Source of the DNA: Nemertoderma westbladi
Taxonomy: Eukaryota; Xenacoelomorpha; Nemertodermatida; Nemertodermatidae
DNA length: 53,562 nucleotides
Reading direction: 5' to 3'
Assembly: GCA_032718475.1 (NCBI GenBank)
Contig: JAUCBJ010007783.1
Location: 1-53,562 of the forward strand
Part shown: positions 39,675-51,612 of the stretch, piece by piece
Layout: every line of letters begins with the position of its first letter
Numbering within the stretch: the stretch's first letter is position 1
Notes under the pieces: generated by a model
Told to the model about the DNA's origin: nothing
The model's input: only the letters and a program-made list of their open reading frames with translations
Database searches by the model: none
Translations under genes and position numbers: made by a program

Positions 39675-39850
39675 ATTCTTATTGGCTATATATTTGGAAT
39701 CTATCATGTCTTTAGAATATGGAGAACACGTATTTGGCAATGGTTTCGTAAACTATTGATATTTGCAAAAATTCACCGAAATTTGCAATAAAAACGACAT
39801 TCCAAGGCTTATTTTGAACAGTTGCTATGGTAATCGACTAACCGGATTCT

Positions 39851-42800
39851 ATGATACTAACATCCATCGGTCAGTCGGTACGCAAAAGTGATACGGTAGC
39901 CTAGAACCGAATGTCGGAAAAAAAAAGGGGTCATACTGTCATGAGAACAATACTGCAATAAAAGGGGTCATAAAAGTAAAATTTCTAGGTCAGTAGGTAT
40001 TGTCTAGGTTTGATCGAGGCAGCGAGGCTAGGCTGCTAGGTATTGTCCGGTCTGCCCTACTGCGCTACCGTTGCAAATAAACAGGCTGACAGGGAGGTTC
40101 AGGAGCCAGGCCAGGTGCAAGGTGAGGATGAGTGACAGCTGGTGTCTGTTAGGCTGTCAGGGTCAGCCCCGGCCCGGGATGCGCAGCAGTAATGGTACTA
40201 CCAGTTTGCCGCCGCCTGGCTGCCTGGATAATGTATTCAGTAGGCCTATACCCAACCGAGATTTATAATGACTCTTTTTTCCAACATCCTCTGATCCTGG
40301 CTATTTAACGTTTGCATAGGCCTAATTCTAGGCTGGGGTGCTATATGGCAATGGTACGCGTACGAGCCAGCTAATAAGCAGAGTACCGATTTCCAGACCT
40401 ACATACACTCCTCTCCTACTTGTACACCGGCAGACCGGAAGGCCTCCCTTCCCTACCACCTCCGACAGTCCGACGCCACATCAAATTCCGCCCGTCGAAT
40501 AACAACAGATTAGATTAGCGCATTGACCTCTAACTGTGTAAGTCCAAGTACCGACGTACCAAGGGTTAGTTGGACTTAGACTCGATGCTCGCAGTGCTGG
40601 GATCTGGGATCGGTTCCTGATCACGGGTTAGGGAACGTCCAGCCCATGGCTGCATGGATTGGCTGATTGGGGAATAGGAAGATCGTCGGCTCCGGAGTCA
40701 TGTGGCATACAGTGTACGGGAATGTAGTAGGCCTAATTTACCAAATACAATGTTTATTACATTTTAGCGGTACTTTTACAGTTTAAGCAGTCTAAATCTA
40801 AACGTAAACACTTATATCACACAAAAAAATCATACTCGTTTATTGTTTTGGTTCCCTTTAGAATGTCTGGATGTAATTGTTACATGCTCATTTACTGTTA
40901 GAGAAAGATATTGCATCTACAGTACATGTACATTTTGTACAATTGTTAATTGTATCAATTGTACACGTTACGGAATGTATGCCTAACTGCCTACTTCTGC
41001 ACGCTGAAATCTATTTACAATAGCGAATAGGCTTGATAAATAATCACCTGTATAATTCTAATTATTGATAGGCCTATATAATTATTAAGATTTGATAATG
41101 AATCAACAAATTAATGTATTGAAGAAAAAATCATCCAGTGCCGGGATAATTATAAAGAAAGAACCACCAGACTGTGCTCCCTATCCTCTTGAAGTTAAAC
41201 AGGAGAACTGCGTTTACGGATCATCTATCGAAAATCAAAACAATTTGTTTGGTGGAGTAGATGATGTCCCTGTACAAGATGACGAAGATATTCCTGGAGA
41301 TTATTTTGTTGTCAAAAAACAGGAAAACGACACCCCAAACTGTTCGTATGGTAAGCCTGTTGAAACTGAAGATGCAAATATTCATATTCAACATTCAGCT
41401 TGTGGTTTGCAATTTATTAGTGTAAAATCTGAAGGTTGTATAGTTATTGATCCATTTGCAGAAACTCGAACTGTTAGAAAACAGTGTAATACTGCTGGTA
41501 TCGGTACCTCTAGTGACAACGTTGATTGTTGCAGCGCTACTAAACTGACAATCAGTTGTGCAACAACAGATTCCGGTAGTTCTAGTAGAGCTATTGGGGA
41601 GTTCCAATTTTCTCCAGATACCAGTTCCTGTTTTCATAGCAATGAATTATTTAATGGCAGAGAAAATTTAGAGAGACATATAGAATCCTTTCGTAAAGAC
41701 GTCAAGAATAAGTATAAATGCGATTATTGTGAGAAACTGTTTACAAAGAAGAGTTCTGTAAATATGCATATCGACTCTTTTCATAAACTAATCAAACATA
41801 AGTGCAGTCATTGTAATAAAGAATTCTGCCATCAAGGTAATCTAAATACCCATATCAACTGCGCCCATAAAGATATCAAGTACAGCTGTTTTGATTGTGG
41901 AAAATCATTTGGTACCAAAAGTTATCTAAAGATACATGTCGACTCAATCCATAAACTAATCAAACATAAGTGCGGTTATTGTAACAAAGAATTCAGCCAG
42001 CAATCCAGTCTAAACACCCATGTCAACTACGCCCATAAAGATATCAAGTACAACTGTTTTGATTGTGGAAAATCATTTGGTACCAAAAGTTATCTAAAAA
42101 AACATGTCGACTCTATCCATAAACTAATCAAACATAAGTGCGGTTATTGTAACAAAGAATTCAGCTCTCGGGGCAGTCTAAACGCTCATGTCAACTCCGC
42201 CCATAAAGATATCAAACATAAGTGCGGTTATTGTAACAAAGAATTCAGCCGGCAAGACCATCTAAACGCCCATGTCAACTGCGCCCATAAAGATATCAAA
42301 CATAAGTGCGGTTATTGTAACAAAGAATTCAGCCGGCAAGACCATCTAAACGCCCATGTCAACTACGCCCATAAAGATATCAAGTACAACTGTTTTGATT
42401 GTGGAAAATCATTTGGTACCAAAAGTCATCTAAAAAAACATGTCGACTCTATCCATAAACTAATCAAGCATAAATGCGGTTATTGTAACAAAGAATTCAC
42501 CCTGAAATCCAGTCTAAACAATCATGTTAACAACTTTCATAAAGGAATGGGAAACTCTAAATATGATAGTTCTATCTGCCATAAACAAATTTCTAATAGA
42601 CATGAACTTAAGAGACACAATGATTCTGTTCATAAATCTTAAAGTTACCGAAACAATATTGTTGTTTTTGTTTTGAACAATTCTTCATATGTATCTGGTC
42701 ATTATTTCACCTTTTACTTTTTGCGTGAAAAATAAGTGATTAATTAATTTTATAATTGACTTACAGTAAGTGAGACAAAAAGATCAGTGAAATATTTATA

Positions 42801-43383
42801 TAATATAAATATGTTACTAATCATTAGTCCTGTCAACATTGGCATAAAGCGGGCATAACTAATTAGCAATTACTCATCCGAATCAAATATTTCTGATTCG
42901 TTATTATCTTGCTAATCTCTCAAACAGTTGAAAGAGATATACATTATTCGGATCACTTTCATTTTTATGTTTTTTTCCTTAGCACCATGGATTTCACTTT
43001 ACATAGCAACAATGTGACTAAAAATTTGTGGGATTTTCATCTAGTTTGGCACAGACTAACTGTAATCTAACGACTATTGTTTGACTGACCTATGTACTTC
43101 TACATACTGTAGTTACAAATTTAGTTTCCATATAGTTTCCAACGGTTTTGAGTTTGTTTCTATGGTTTCGTGGGAAACATTTTTATAGCGCGACCATTAA
43201 AATAAAGATTCTTATTGGCTATATATTTGGAATCTATCATGTCTTTAGAATATGGAGAACACGTATTTGGCAATGGTTTCGTAAACTATTGATATTTGCA
43301 AAAATTCACCGAAATTTGCAATAAAAACGACATTCCAAGGCTTATTTTGAACAGTTGCTATGGTAATCGACTAACCGGATTCT
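39851..43383. repeat. 3533-bp tandem duplication, copy 2
   Basis: Second copy of 36318-39850; see there. The right edge is sharp: copy 2 ends CCGGATTCT and is followed by CTGATATGGG, whereas copy 1 is followed by the start of copy 2. Confidence 0.97.
41098..42642 (+). CDS. C2H2 zinc-finger protein, copy 2 (514 aa)
   Basis: The predicted protein is identical to the 37565-39109 gene, in the same orientation, at a constant offset of 3533 bases. It has ten good fingers plus one degenerate finger and the same SUMO-type motifs in the N-terminal part. Upstream and downstream DNA is duplicated too, so both copies should carry the same promoter and poly(A) signal. Coding identity with no silent change means either a very recent duplication, ongoing gene conversion, or a duplicate introduced by the assembly of two haplotypes. 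Confidence 0.9.
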   Translation: MNQQINVLKKKSSSAGIIIKKEPPDCAPYPLEVKQENCVYGSSIENQNNLFGGVDDVPVQDDEDIPGDYFVVKKQENDTPNCSYGKPVETEDANIHIQHSACGLQFISVKSEGCIVIDPFAETRTVRKQCNTAGIGTSSDNVDCCSATKLTISCATTDSGSSSRAIGEFQFSPDTSSCFHSNELFNGRENLERHIESFRKDVKNKYKCDYCEKLFTKKSSVNMHIDSFHKLIKHKCSHCNKEFCHQGNLNTHINCAHKDIKYSCFDCGKSFGTKSYLKIHVDSIHKLIKHKCGYCNKEFSQQSSLNTHVNYAHKDIKYNCFDCGKSFGTKSYLKKHVDSIHKLIKHKCGYCNKEFSSRGSLNAHVNSAHKDIKHKCGYCNKEFSRQDHLNAHVNCAHKDIKHKCGYCNKEFSRQDHLNAHVNYAHKDIKYNCFDCGKSFGTKSHLKKHVDSIHKLIKHKCGYCNKEFTLKSSLNNHVNNFHKGMGNSKYDSSICHKQISNRHELKRHNDSVHKS

Positions 43384-43425
43384 CTGATATGGGTTTAGTG
43401 CGAATAGGTCAAGGTTAGAAATATG

Positions 43426-45225
43426 TATAGGGTTAATTAATCGATTTACCTAAAACCGTTGGATGCCGGCCGTTAATGCTTTAGGGATGCTGTCCCGTCA
43501 AACTATAAAACTTTTTAGATTAAGTGGAACATGACCTACTAAATATACTACCATGAAAGCTGCATTCTACTGTACCTACTCAATTTAATAAGCACACGTT
43601 TTGAAAATAATTTTTTGCATATTTGAAGGATTTTATAATAAAAGTCTTCTAGAACATTTTTTTATGATTCTTTTCAATAGTAAGTATTATAATTTTGAAA
43701 CAAATTATTTTAATAGCTATTTTTATATATTATTGGTAATTATTTCCAGATCCACTTCGTTGGTGCTTACCTACGCCATCTCCAGGAATCTTGTGTCTTA
43801 ATTCAGTGACTTGGCCACCAATTATTATTCTACAAATGTTAATGAGATTGCATGAAATTTGAAATATATATTGTTTTACCTCCCTCATCCATACTGGGTA
43901 CATGAAATTTGAAATATATATTGTTTTACCTCCCTCATCCATACTGGGTACATGAAATTTGAAATATATATTGTTTTACCTCCCTCATCCATACTGGGTG
44001 CGTCAGAATATTTATTTTCGCTTTCGGCACTACTACAGTATGTGTACCCATAACCATATTTTTTTTACTATAGCTAATTTTTGCTACTTTTTTTAGAACT
44101 ATTCTATTTCATTTTAGCTATTGTTAGGTTAAAAAAATTATGTTCTAGAACAAATATATATTTTTTGATCTAGAACATTTAAAAATTAAAATTTATTAAA
44201 AATTAGTTATATGTGTAATAAATAGTTTATTTATCTATAAACATTAAATATACAAATTATAAGGCTAGCTAGTAATTTTCCAAATTAGCTATTATTTTTA
44301 AAGGAATCTTTAATTCTTTGGAAATATCAATAATATTTGTATATTTAGAGCACTTTTTGTTTTCGTGACGTGGCATTTTATTTTATGAAAACAGTTAAAG
44401 TGAACCTACTACTGTAAACATTAAAAAACATTCTAGAATAATAGTATTTAAATTATATAGTATTTAAAGGCAACAGATTAACATTTTAAGGTGTATTATT
44501 ACGAATTATAAATTTTTAAAAAAATGTTCTAGAACAAAAAATATTTGTTCTAGAACATTTTTTATAGCTAATATAACATAGAACATTAAAAAAAAATGTA
44601 GCAAAAACTAGCTACTACAAAAATTCCCGATCATGGGTACACGCACATACTGTAGTAGTGCCTCGCTTTCAATCCTTAACTACAAGCGTTTGAAAAGTAA
44701 TTAAATAGCCTCGAGACGATACTAAAACTTGCCACTTCCGAATGCTAATATTCCACTCAATTTCATTAAGATTCGGAGGGGGTGGGGTTGCACTGAATTA
44801 AGACATACAAAATATCTTGTATTTTTGATATTTATTTTTTGTTATTTATGCTAGCTAGACTTTTTTCCAAGTATCTATTTTAAATGCATGACCTACTATA
44901 GATACGACCCGCCAAGCTGCTGCAAGGCCCCCAAATTTAGTGGGCCAGAATGAAATTATGTCCCCTTTCATTTGAGACAAATATAAATGTAATAGCTCCA
45001 GTTGTTTTCGAGATAAGAGGAGTTCCTGGGAGTCCCATACCATATCAGCGCCTTTCGAAATTGATAAAATTACTCAAAATACACGAGTAATTTACTTTAC
45101 TTCAAAGACTTGGGTATAACCATTAAACAATATTATGCTTTTTTTGGTTAGTCGAATTCAATATTAGTAATCGAAAGCGAAATTAGAATAAACCTTCATT
45201 GTTTATTTTTTAATAGACACTAAAA
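43426..45225. repeat. dispersed repeat R, copy 2
   Basis: It aligns with 1899-3692 from GTATAGGGTTAATTAATCG to TTTTTTAATAGACACTAA. Differences include three rather than nine 50-bp units. About 520 bases (44434-44955) are present here and absent from copy 1, between AAAAAACATT and ATGTCCCC. That extra block contains TTCTAGAACA-type inverted words and could be an insertion here or a deletion in copy 1. Confidence 0.75.
43849..43998. repeat. 50-bp minisatellite, three units
   Basis: Same unit as 2331-2780, three head-to-tail copies, two with TACATG and one with TGCATG at the start. Confidence 0.96.
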
Positions 45226-46072
45226 GAGCACCAACATTACAAGTAGCTCGAAATTTTCAAATAGCCAAAAGTGGTAATTTGGCTACTGATGTTTTAAAAG
45301 GTGCTGATTTCATTGGCAAGGTTTATAAAATTGAGATATTTTCATTTTCAAAAATGGCCAATTTGTCAGTCGAAAATTTTAAGTGCCAGCCAGTGCACTT
45401 CTACTTCAGTAGGCCTACTGCAGTACTCTGGTATTGGTTCGGTAATGTAGTGTATTATTCTGTATGTTCATTGCACAGCTGCACTCGCCCTGTACTGCTT
45501 CACAAATTCCGGGGCATGGTGCAAGGAAACTAATTAATTAACATAATTTCTCAACTAAATGGGGTATGTAACCTCGTCCATCAGATTGGTCGATAACCAT
45601 TTCGAAAAACAGATCACGTTATATCACGATATAACGGATCACGATCCGTTATATCACAAACTATTGTGGTGGTTTTTAAACTTCCATTGAAATTGTCGAA
45701 CAGTTTATGTTAAAGTTAAGTTGGCACTTAATTTATACCGATAGCAAATTTAACATTCATTGGAAGCTAATTATGATAAAAATTTGAAGTAAAGATTTGT
45801 ATTATAGTATTAAAGATGTTGACGGCCGAGAACCGCTAGTACAATTAATCTTCCAAGGAAGTCATTGAAGTTCCATGTTGGTTTACCCGAGTCTTCGGGT
45901 GCATAAGCTGACAAAATAAGCTGTGCATCACTACCACCAATTAAAACCTCCACACCAAATAATATAATTGGTGAATTTTATATGATCAATAGACCTGATT
46001 ATTCGATGCCTCGCTTGATAGGAAACACACGCCTCCTCTCGTGGTATTTATTGCTCGAGATGTGGTTCCAGC
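45226..46072. other. unassigned DNA
   Basis: A plus-strand frame at 45279-45533 has no recognised domain. The notable structure is the palindrome at 45618-45655. A small GC-rich hairpin, ACCCGAGTCTTCGGGT, is at about 45887. Confidence 0.4.
45618..45655. repeat. composite perfect palindrome
   Basis: GATATAACGGATC-AC-GATCCGTTATATC (45628-45655) is a perfect inverted repeat with 13-base arms and a two-base centre. The left neighbour GTTATATC-AC-GATATAAC (45618-45635) is a second, overlapping one with eight-base arms. The three units share the same AC centre. Confidence 0.93.
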
Positions 46073-46145
46073 CAATGGCGTAGCCAGGATTTCACAAGGG
46101 GAGGGACCAGAGCCAGAAAGGGGGGGGGGGGGGGGGGGTGCAGAC
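46073..46145. mobile_element. hAT-like transposon terminus with poly-G run
   Basis: CAATGGCGTAGCCAGGATTT followed by a G19 run (46120-46138) resembles the 5' terminus of widespread hAT families (CAGNGGCGTAGC...). No matching opposite terminus or duplication was found downstream, so the element is truncated or its other end has decayed. Confidence 0.45.
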
Positions 46146-47903
46146 AGAAAGTTTACACATCTAATCAAAATGAATGAAATGTTTTATTTCTATTATTACT
46201 GGAGGTCACTGTGTCTGTCTCTGTCTGTCTGTTTGTCTCTCAAGAAATATAACAAATATGCCTAAATAAATAAAACACACCACCCAACATTTTGTAGTAA
46301 GGGGGTTTTACTTTCTTATGATTTCAATTACGATGTCGTTTTCACTATTTGCCAAATCTAAACTTTTGTCTGCCTGTCAGTCAGTTTGTCTGTTATTACT
46401 GTATGTATAAGAAAATTTATTATACATACAATTTAGTTATATCAGAAATTAACTTACATAATGCAACCAAGTTACTAGACGAAAATAGCTAAGGCAGGTT
46501 TAAATAATCTATATCTGGGAATGTGTGTGTTCAGCTACATATCTAAAAAATATAGGGCCTATGTATAATATAAAAAATAGTATAGTAGTATAGTCTATAA
46601 TAGTATATAATAGTCTATATCTTTTAAAAAAAGCTGCTTCCTAAGGCAGGTTTAAATAATCTATATCTGGGATTTTGTTCCTTATGTGTTCAGATAATGT
46701 GCATGGTAACAAGAAACGAGGTTCATTTTGGACAGAATTATTATCTTATTACGTTCACAAAAATTTAGTTCTGGTGCAGTTTTCATACATGGCATTAAGA
46801 CAGAGTGTGAAGGATTTACTAACTACTGTAACTAACCCAAAACTAACTAACTCTAAAACAAAATGAAATATTGTAAAGTAATATTGTGTTAAAACAGATA
46901 TAAACATTGTGTTAAAATGGATAGATATTAAATTAGTAGAAAAAACTAATACAATGAAACTTTTAATATCAATTAATTCTATGAGACTCAATGATATGTG
47001 TAACCATGGTATCAGGGAGAAAGTAGCAGTGGAATCTAGTAACAAGTGGACATATTGTGCGAAATTTTTAGATCTGGCAATTTTACCATTTCCATGGTAT
47101 AATAAATATAATTTATAATTAATACTAATATCATTATGCCAAGAGGTTAAGTTTGTTACAAACCACTAAACTCATAAGGGTCTGTTAATTCCTGTAGGAT
47201 GTTATGTCATTTATTTTTCGTAGTGGTAGCGATACGGATTGTGACATGTTGCGGAATCTGCTTGGAGAGTGTAATGTGTTTTGTGGGTTTTATGCTTAAA
47301 TACGGAACTTTTGTGTTTCAGTAAAATAGGCCCTATAGCATTCAATTTCAATATTACAGTTTATCTTCAATATTACAGTTTATCTACAGTATGTCGGAAA
47401 GGGGGGGGGGGGGGGGGGGGGGGTTGGGGCAATGGTCCCGAACCCTCCTTTGGGACTAATCAATGACTTACTATTGGCCGAACGGATATTTAAATACACA
47501 ATGAGATACAGCGTGTTAGGCAGTAAGTGGGCTGCTAATAATTAATAGCCCATATTTATTTTAAGACTATAATAACAATTGAACACCCAATTATCTACCC
47601 CTGTACTCCTCTTACAGCAAGCAGTGTTTGTATAGTAAGCTGAATGTCAATGTGTATAGGAAATTAACATTTCCCGTGGATAACATACATTTATTTAGTC
47701 GCCCAGTTTTAGCTCCTGTCTAATTATTAATTAAACTAATAAATGAAAATAAACTAATATTTATTCTATTAATAATTACACAGACATTGTGTTTTACTCT
47801 TTATTACTCAACATATATGTTCAATAGTAATAAATACAGTGTGTGATCCTACATTTATTTGTAAGTTACTCCTCCCCAACACCTACAACTTCCCATTGCT
47901 TGT
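46146..47903. other. unassigned AT-rich DNA
   Basis: No gene is supported. CTAAGGCAGGTTTAAATAAT with a following TCTATATCTGGGA occurs twice (about 46489 and 46642) as a short direct repeat. CTGT-rich microsatellites are at 46210-46240 and 46370-46395. A G23 run lies at 47401-47423. Confidence 0.4.
47401..47423. repeat. poly-G run (23)
   Basis: Uninterrupted G23 followed by TTGGGG, able to form G-quadruplex structure. Confidence 0.9.
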
Positions 47904-50900
47904 AGATTTCTCTAATAGTTGTTTCTTTGCGACATTCGGAGTTGAACCAAGGTTTACTGTGTTCCAGCTCTTGTCTACTATTGTGTGTAAAGAGATGTTG
48001 GCTAGTAGATTTCTCTAATAGTTGTTTTTTGCGACATTCGGAGTTGAACCAAGGTTTACTGTGTTCCAGCTCTTGTCTACTATTGCGTCTAGAGAGATGT
48101 TAGCTAGTAGATTTCTCTAATAGTTGTTTTTTGCGACATTCGGAGTTGAACCAAGGTTTACTGTGTTCCAGCTCTTGTCTACTATTGTGTGTAGAGAGAT
48201 GTTTGCTAGTAGATTTCTATAATAGTTGTTTCTTTGCGACATTCGGAGTTGAACCAAGGTTTACTGTGTTCCAGCTCTTGCCTACTATTGTGTGTTGTAG
48301 AGAGATGTTTGCAAGTAGATTTCTCTAATAGCTGTTTCTTTGCGACATTCGGAGTTCAACCAAGGTTTACTGTGTTCCAGCTCTTGTCTACTATTGTGTG
48401 TTGTAGAGAGATGTTTGCAAGTAGATTTCTCTAATAGTTGTTTCTTTGCGACATTCGGAGTTGAACCAAGGTTTACTGTGCAGCTCTTGCCTACTATTGT
48501 GTGTTGTAGAGAGATGTTTGCAAGTAGATTTCTCTAATAGCTGTTTCTTTGCGACATTCGGAGTTCAACCAAGGTTTACTGTGTTCCAGCTCTTGTCTAC
48601 TATTGTGTTTTGTAGAGAGATGTTTGCAAGTAGATTTCTCTAATAGCTGTTTCTTTGCGACATTCGGAGTTGAACCAAGGTTTACTGTGTTCCAGCTCTT
48701 GTCTACTATTGTGTGTAGAGAGATGTTTGCTAGTAGATTTCTCTAATAGTTGTTTCTTTGCGACATTCGGAGTTGAACCAAGGTTTACTGTGTTCCAGCT
48801 CTTGCCTACTATTGTGTGTTGTAGAGAGATGTTTGCAAGTAGATTTCTCTAATAGCTGTTTCTTTGCGACATTCGGAGTTCAACCAAGGTTTACTGTGTT
48901 CCAGCTCTTGTCTACTATTGTGTGTTGTAGAGAGATGTTTGCAAGTAGATTTCTCTAATAGCTGTTTCTTTGCGACATTCGGAGTTGAACCAAGGTTTAC
49001 TGTGTTCCAGCTCTTGTCTACTATTGTGTGTAGAGAGATGTTTGCTAGTAGATTTCTCTAATAGTTGTTTTTTGCGACATTCGGAGTTGAACCAAGGTTT
49101 ACTGTGTTCCAGCTCTTGCCTACTATTGTGTGTTGTAGAGAAATGTTTGCTAGTAGATTTCTCTAATGGCTGTTTCTTTGCGACATTCGGAGTTGAACCA
49201 AGGTTTACTGTGTTCCAGCTCTTGTCTACTATTGTGTGTAGAGAGATGTTTGCTAGTAGATTTCTCTAATAGTTGTTTTTTGCGACATTCGGAGTTGAAC
49301 CAAGGTTTACTGTGTTCGAGCTCTTGTCTACTATTGTGTGTAGAAAGATGTTTGCTAGTAGATTTCTCTCATAGTTGTTTCTTTGCGACATTCGGAGTTG
49401 AACCAAGGTTTACTGTGTTCCAGCTCTTGTCTACTATTGTTTGTTGTAGAGAGATGTTTGCTAGTAGATTTCTCTAATAGTTGTTTCTTTGCGACATGCG
49501 GAGTTGAACCAAGGTTTACTGTGTTCCAGCTCTTGTCTACTATTGTGTGTTGTAGAGAGATGTTTGCTAGTATATTTCTCTAATAGTTGTTTCTTTGCGA
49601 CATTCGGAGTTGAACCAAGGTTTACTGTGTTCCAGCTCTTGTCTACTATTGTTTGTTATAGAGAGATGTTTGCTAGTATATTTCTCTAATAGTTGTTTCT
49701 TTGCGACATTCGGAGTTGAACCAAGGTTTACTGTGTTCCAGCTCTTGTCTACTATTGTGTGTAGAGAGATGTTTGCTAGTAGATTTCTCTAATAGTTGTT
49801 TTTTGCGACATTCGGAGTTGAACCAAGGTTTACTGTGTTCCAGCTCTTGTCTATTATTGTGTGTAGAGAGATGTTTGCTAGTAGATTTCTCTAATAGTTG
49901 TTTGTTTGCGACATTCGGAGTTGAACCAAGGTTTACTGTGTTCCAGCTCTTGCCTACTATTGTGTGTAGAGAGATGTTTGCTAGTAGATTTCTCTAATAG
50001 TTGTTTGTTGGCGACATTCGGAGTTGAACCAAGGTTTACTGTGTTCCAGCTCTTGTCTACTATTGTGTGTAGAGAGATGTTTGCTAGTAGATTTCTATAA
50101 TAGTTGTTTCTTTGCGACATTCGGAGTTGAACTAAGGTTTACTGTGTTCCAGCTCTTGTCTACTATTGTGTGTAGAGAGATGTTTGCTAGTAGATTTCTA
50201 TAATAGTTGTTTCTTTGCGACATTCGGAGTTGAACTAAGGTTTACTGTGTTCCAGCTCTTGTCTACTATTGTGTGTAGAGAGATGTTTGCTAGTAGATTT
50301 CTCTAATAGTTGTTTCTTTGCGACATTCGGAGTTGAACCAAGGTTTACTGTGTTCCAGCTCTTGTCTACTATTGTGTGTTGTAGAGAGATGTTTGCTAGT
50401 AGATTTCTCTAATAGTTGTTTCTTTGCGACATTCGGAGTTGAACCAAGGTTTACTGTGTTCCAGCTCTTGCCTACTATTGTGTGTTGTAGAGAGATGTTT
50501 GGTAGTAGATTTCTCTAATAGTTGTTTGTTTGCGACATTCGGAGTTGAACCAAGGTTTACTGTGTTCCAGCTCTTGTCTACTATTGTGTGTTGTAGAGAG
50601 ATGTTTGGTAGTAGATTTCTCTAATAGTTGTTTCTTTGCGACATTCGGAGTTGAACCAAGGTTTACTGTGTTCCAGCTCTTGCCTACTATTGTGTGTTGT
50701 AGAGAGATGTTTGCTAGTAGATTTCTCTAATAGTTGTTTGTTTGCGACATTCGGAGTTGAACCAAGGTTTACTGTGTTCCAGCTCTTGTCTACTATTGTG
50801 TGTAGAGAGATGTTTGCTAGTAGATTTCTATAATAGTTGTTTCTTTGCGACATTCGGAGTTGAACCAAGGTTTACTGTGTTCCAGCTCTTGTCTACTATT

Positions 50901-51005
50901 GTGTGTTGTAGAGAGATGTTTACTAGTAGATTTCTCTAATAGTTGTTTCTTTGCGACATTCGGAGATGAACCAAGGTTTACTGTGTTCCAGCTCTTGCCT
51001 ACTAT
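47904..51005. repeat. 103/106-bp satellite array, about 29 units
   Basis: Head-to-tail units contain GCGACATTCGGAGTTGAACC, CAGCTCTTG(T/C)CTACTATTGT and AGATTTCTCTAATAG. Length variants are 103 and 106 bp, from a three-base TTG indel in TGTGTTGTAGAG and one-to-three-base changes in the T run. Diagnostic variants (TTCAACC for TTGAACC, GCAAG for GCTAG, TTGCC for TTGTC) recur in blocks, for example the 48234 and 48758 units, so the array grew partly by multi-unit duplication. Open frames of 60-100 codons on both strands follow from the repeat and are not genes. The minus strand encodes a LINE-like KPWFNSECRK motif (see findings). Confidence 0.97.
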
Positions 51006-51254
51006 TAGTAGTATGATATACTTGTACACTGCGTCATGGTCACCCGTAGCCCATCATTACCATCATTACCATCCATTTTCTAGTACTGCAGCCAATCAGA
51101 AGCCACCATTTCAACCTTTACCAGTGGTCGTTATTATTTCAACCAATCAGATGTCAGCATTTCATCCGTAACCACTGCAACTTCTCAAGTTCCCGCATCT
51201 TCCGCTAGAGGCGTTATTAGTCACCCAACTCTAGTACTGCATCCAATCATAAGC
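51006..51254. other. spacer with CCAAT-type words
   Basis: It contains CCATCATTACCATCATTACC repeats and three (A/G)CCAATCA words (about 51089, 51143, 51242) of the kind found in promoters. No gene is recognised. Confidence 0.4.
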
Positions 51255-51503
51255 CTTTATTTTACAGGTGTTCGGGTGTCTACACTTAGCATCAGGTAAC
51301 TTCTACTATTTTTCAAATCGTTATTTTTCAGCAACCAGTATTTTCATATTCAGCAACCTTTATTTTACAGACGCTAGAGGTGTCTACAGGTAACTTCTAC
51401 TATTTTTCAAATCGCAATTTTTATATTCACTAACCTTTATCTTCCAGGTGTTCGAGTGTCTACACTTAGCATCAGGTAACTTCTACTATTTTTCACCAGT
51501 AAC
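51255..51503 (+). repeat. three tandem microexon-like cassettes
   Basis: Three diverged copies of a 70-100-bp unit each show CCTTTAT(T/C)TT.CAG, then 28, 19 and 28 bases, then CAG|GTAACTTCTACTATTTTTCA. The enclosed pieces are 51268-51295, 51371-51389 and 51448-51475. Pieces one and three differ at one base. Each piece sits between a pyrimidine-rich 3' acceptor and a GTAACT donor. Whether they are spliced is unknown. Confidence 0.75.
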
Positions 51504-51537
51504 TAAATTTAATTTTGCAATTTTTCAGATAACAAAA

Positions 51538-51612
51538 TATTCAACCGGATTCGAACTCGGGACTGATACATCCCCTCATAACTCACCAATCACTCTTCCA
51601 TCCAATCTCGAG
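51538..51612 (-). repeat. tRNA-derived sequence
   Basis: On the minus strand, GAGATTGGATGGAAGAGTGA is followed by GGTGAGTTATGAGGGG and the B box GAGTTCGAATCCGG. Stems do not pair well. A SINE head or tRNA relic. Confidence 0.5.

Larger units (their letters stand above)
36318..39850. repeat. 3533-bp tandem duplication, copy 1
   Basis: The unit runs from ATGATACTAACATCC to CTAACCGGATTCT and is repeated directly at 39851-43383. By eye only three substitutions separate the copies (36554 A/40087 T, 36842 C/40375 T, 37002 A/40535 T), all in the first 700 bases. The zinc-finger coding parts give identical proteins. Confidence 0.97.

Noticed and set aside
47904-51005. Many 60-110 codon open frames on both strands
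   Set aside because: All are by-products of the 103/106-bp satellite: they repeat the same residues at unit spacing and end at the same place in each second unit.
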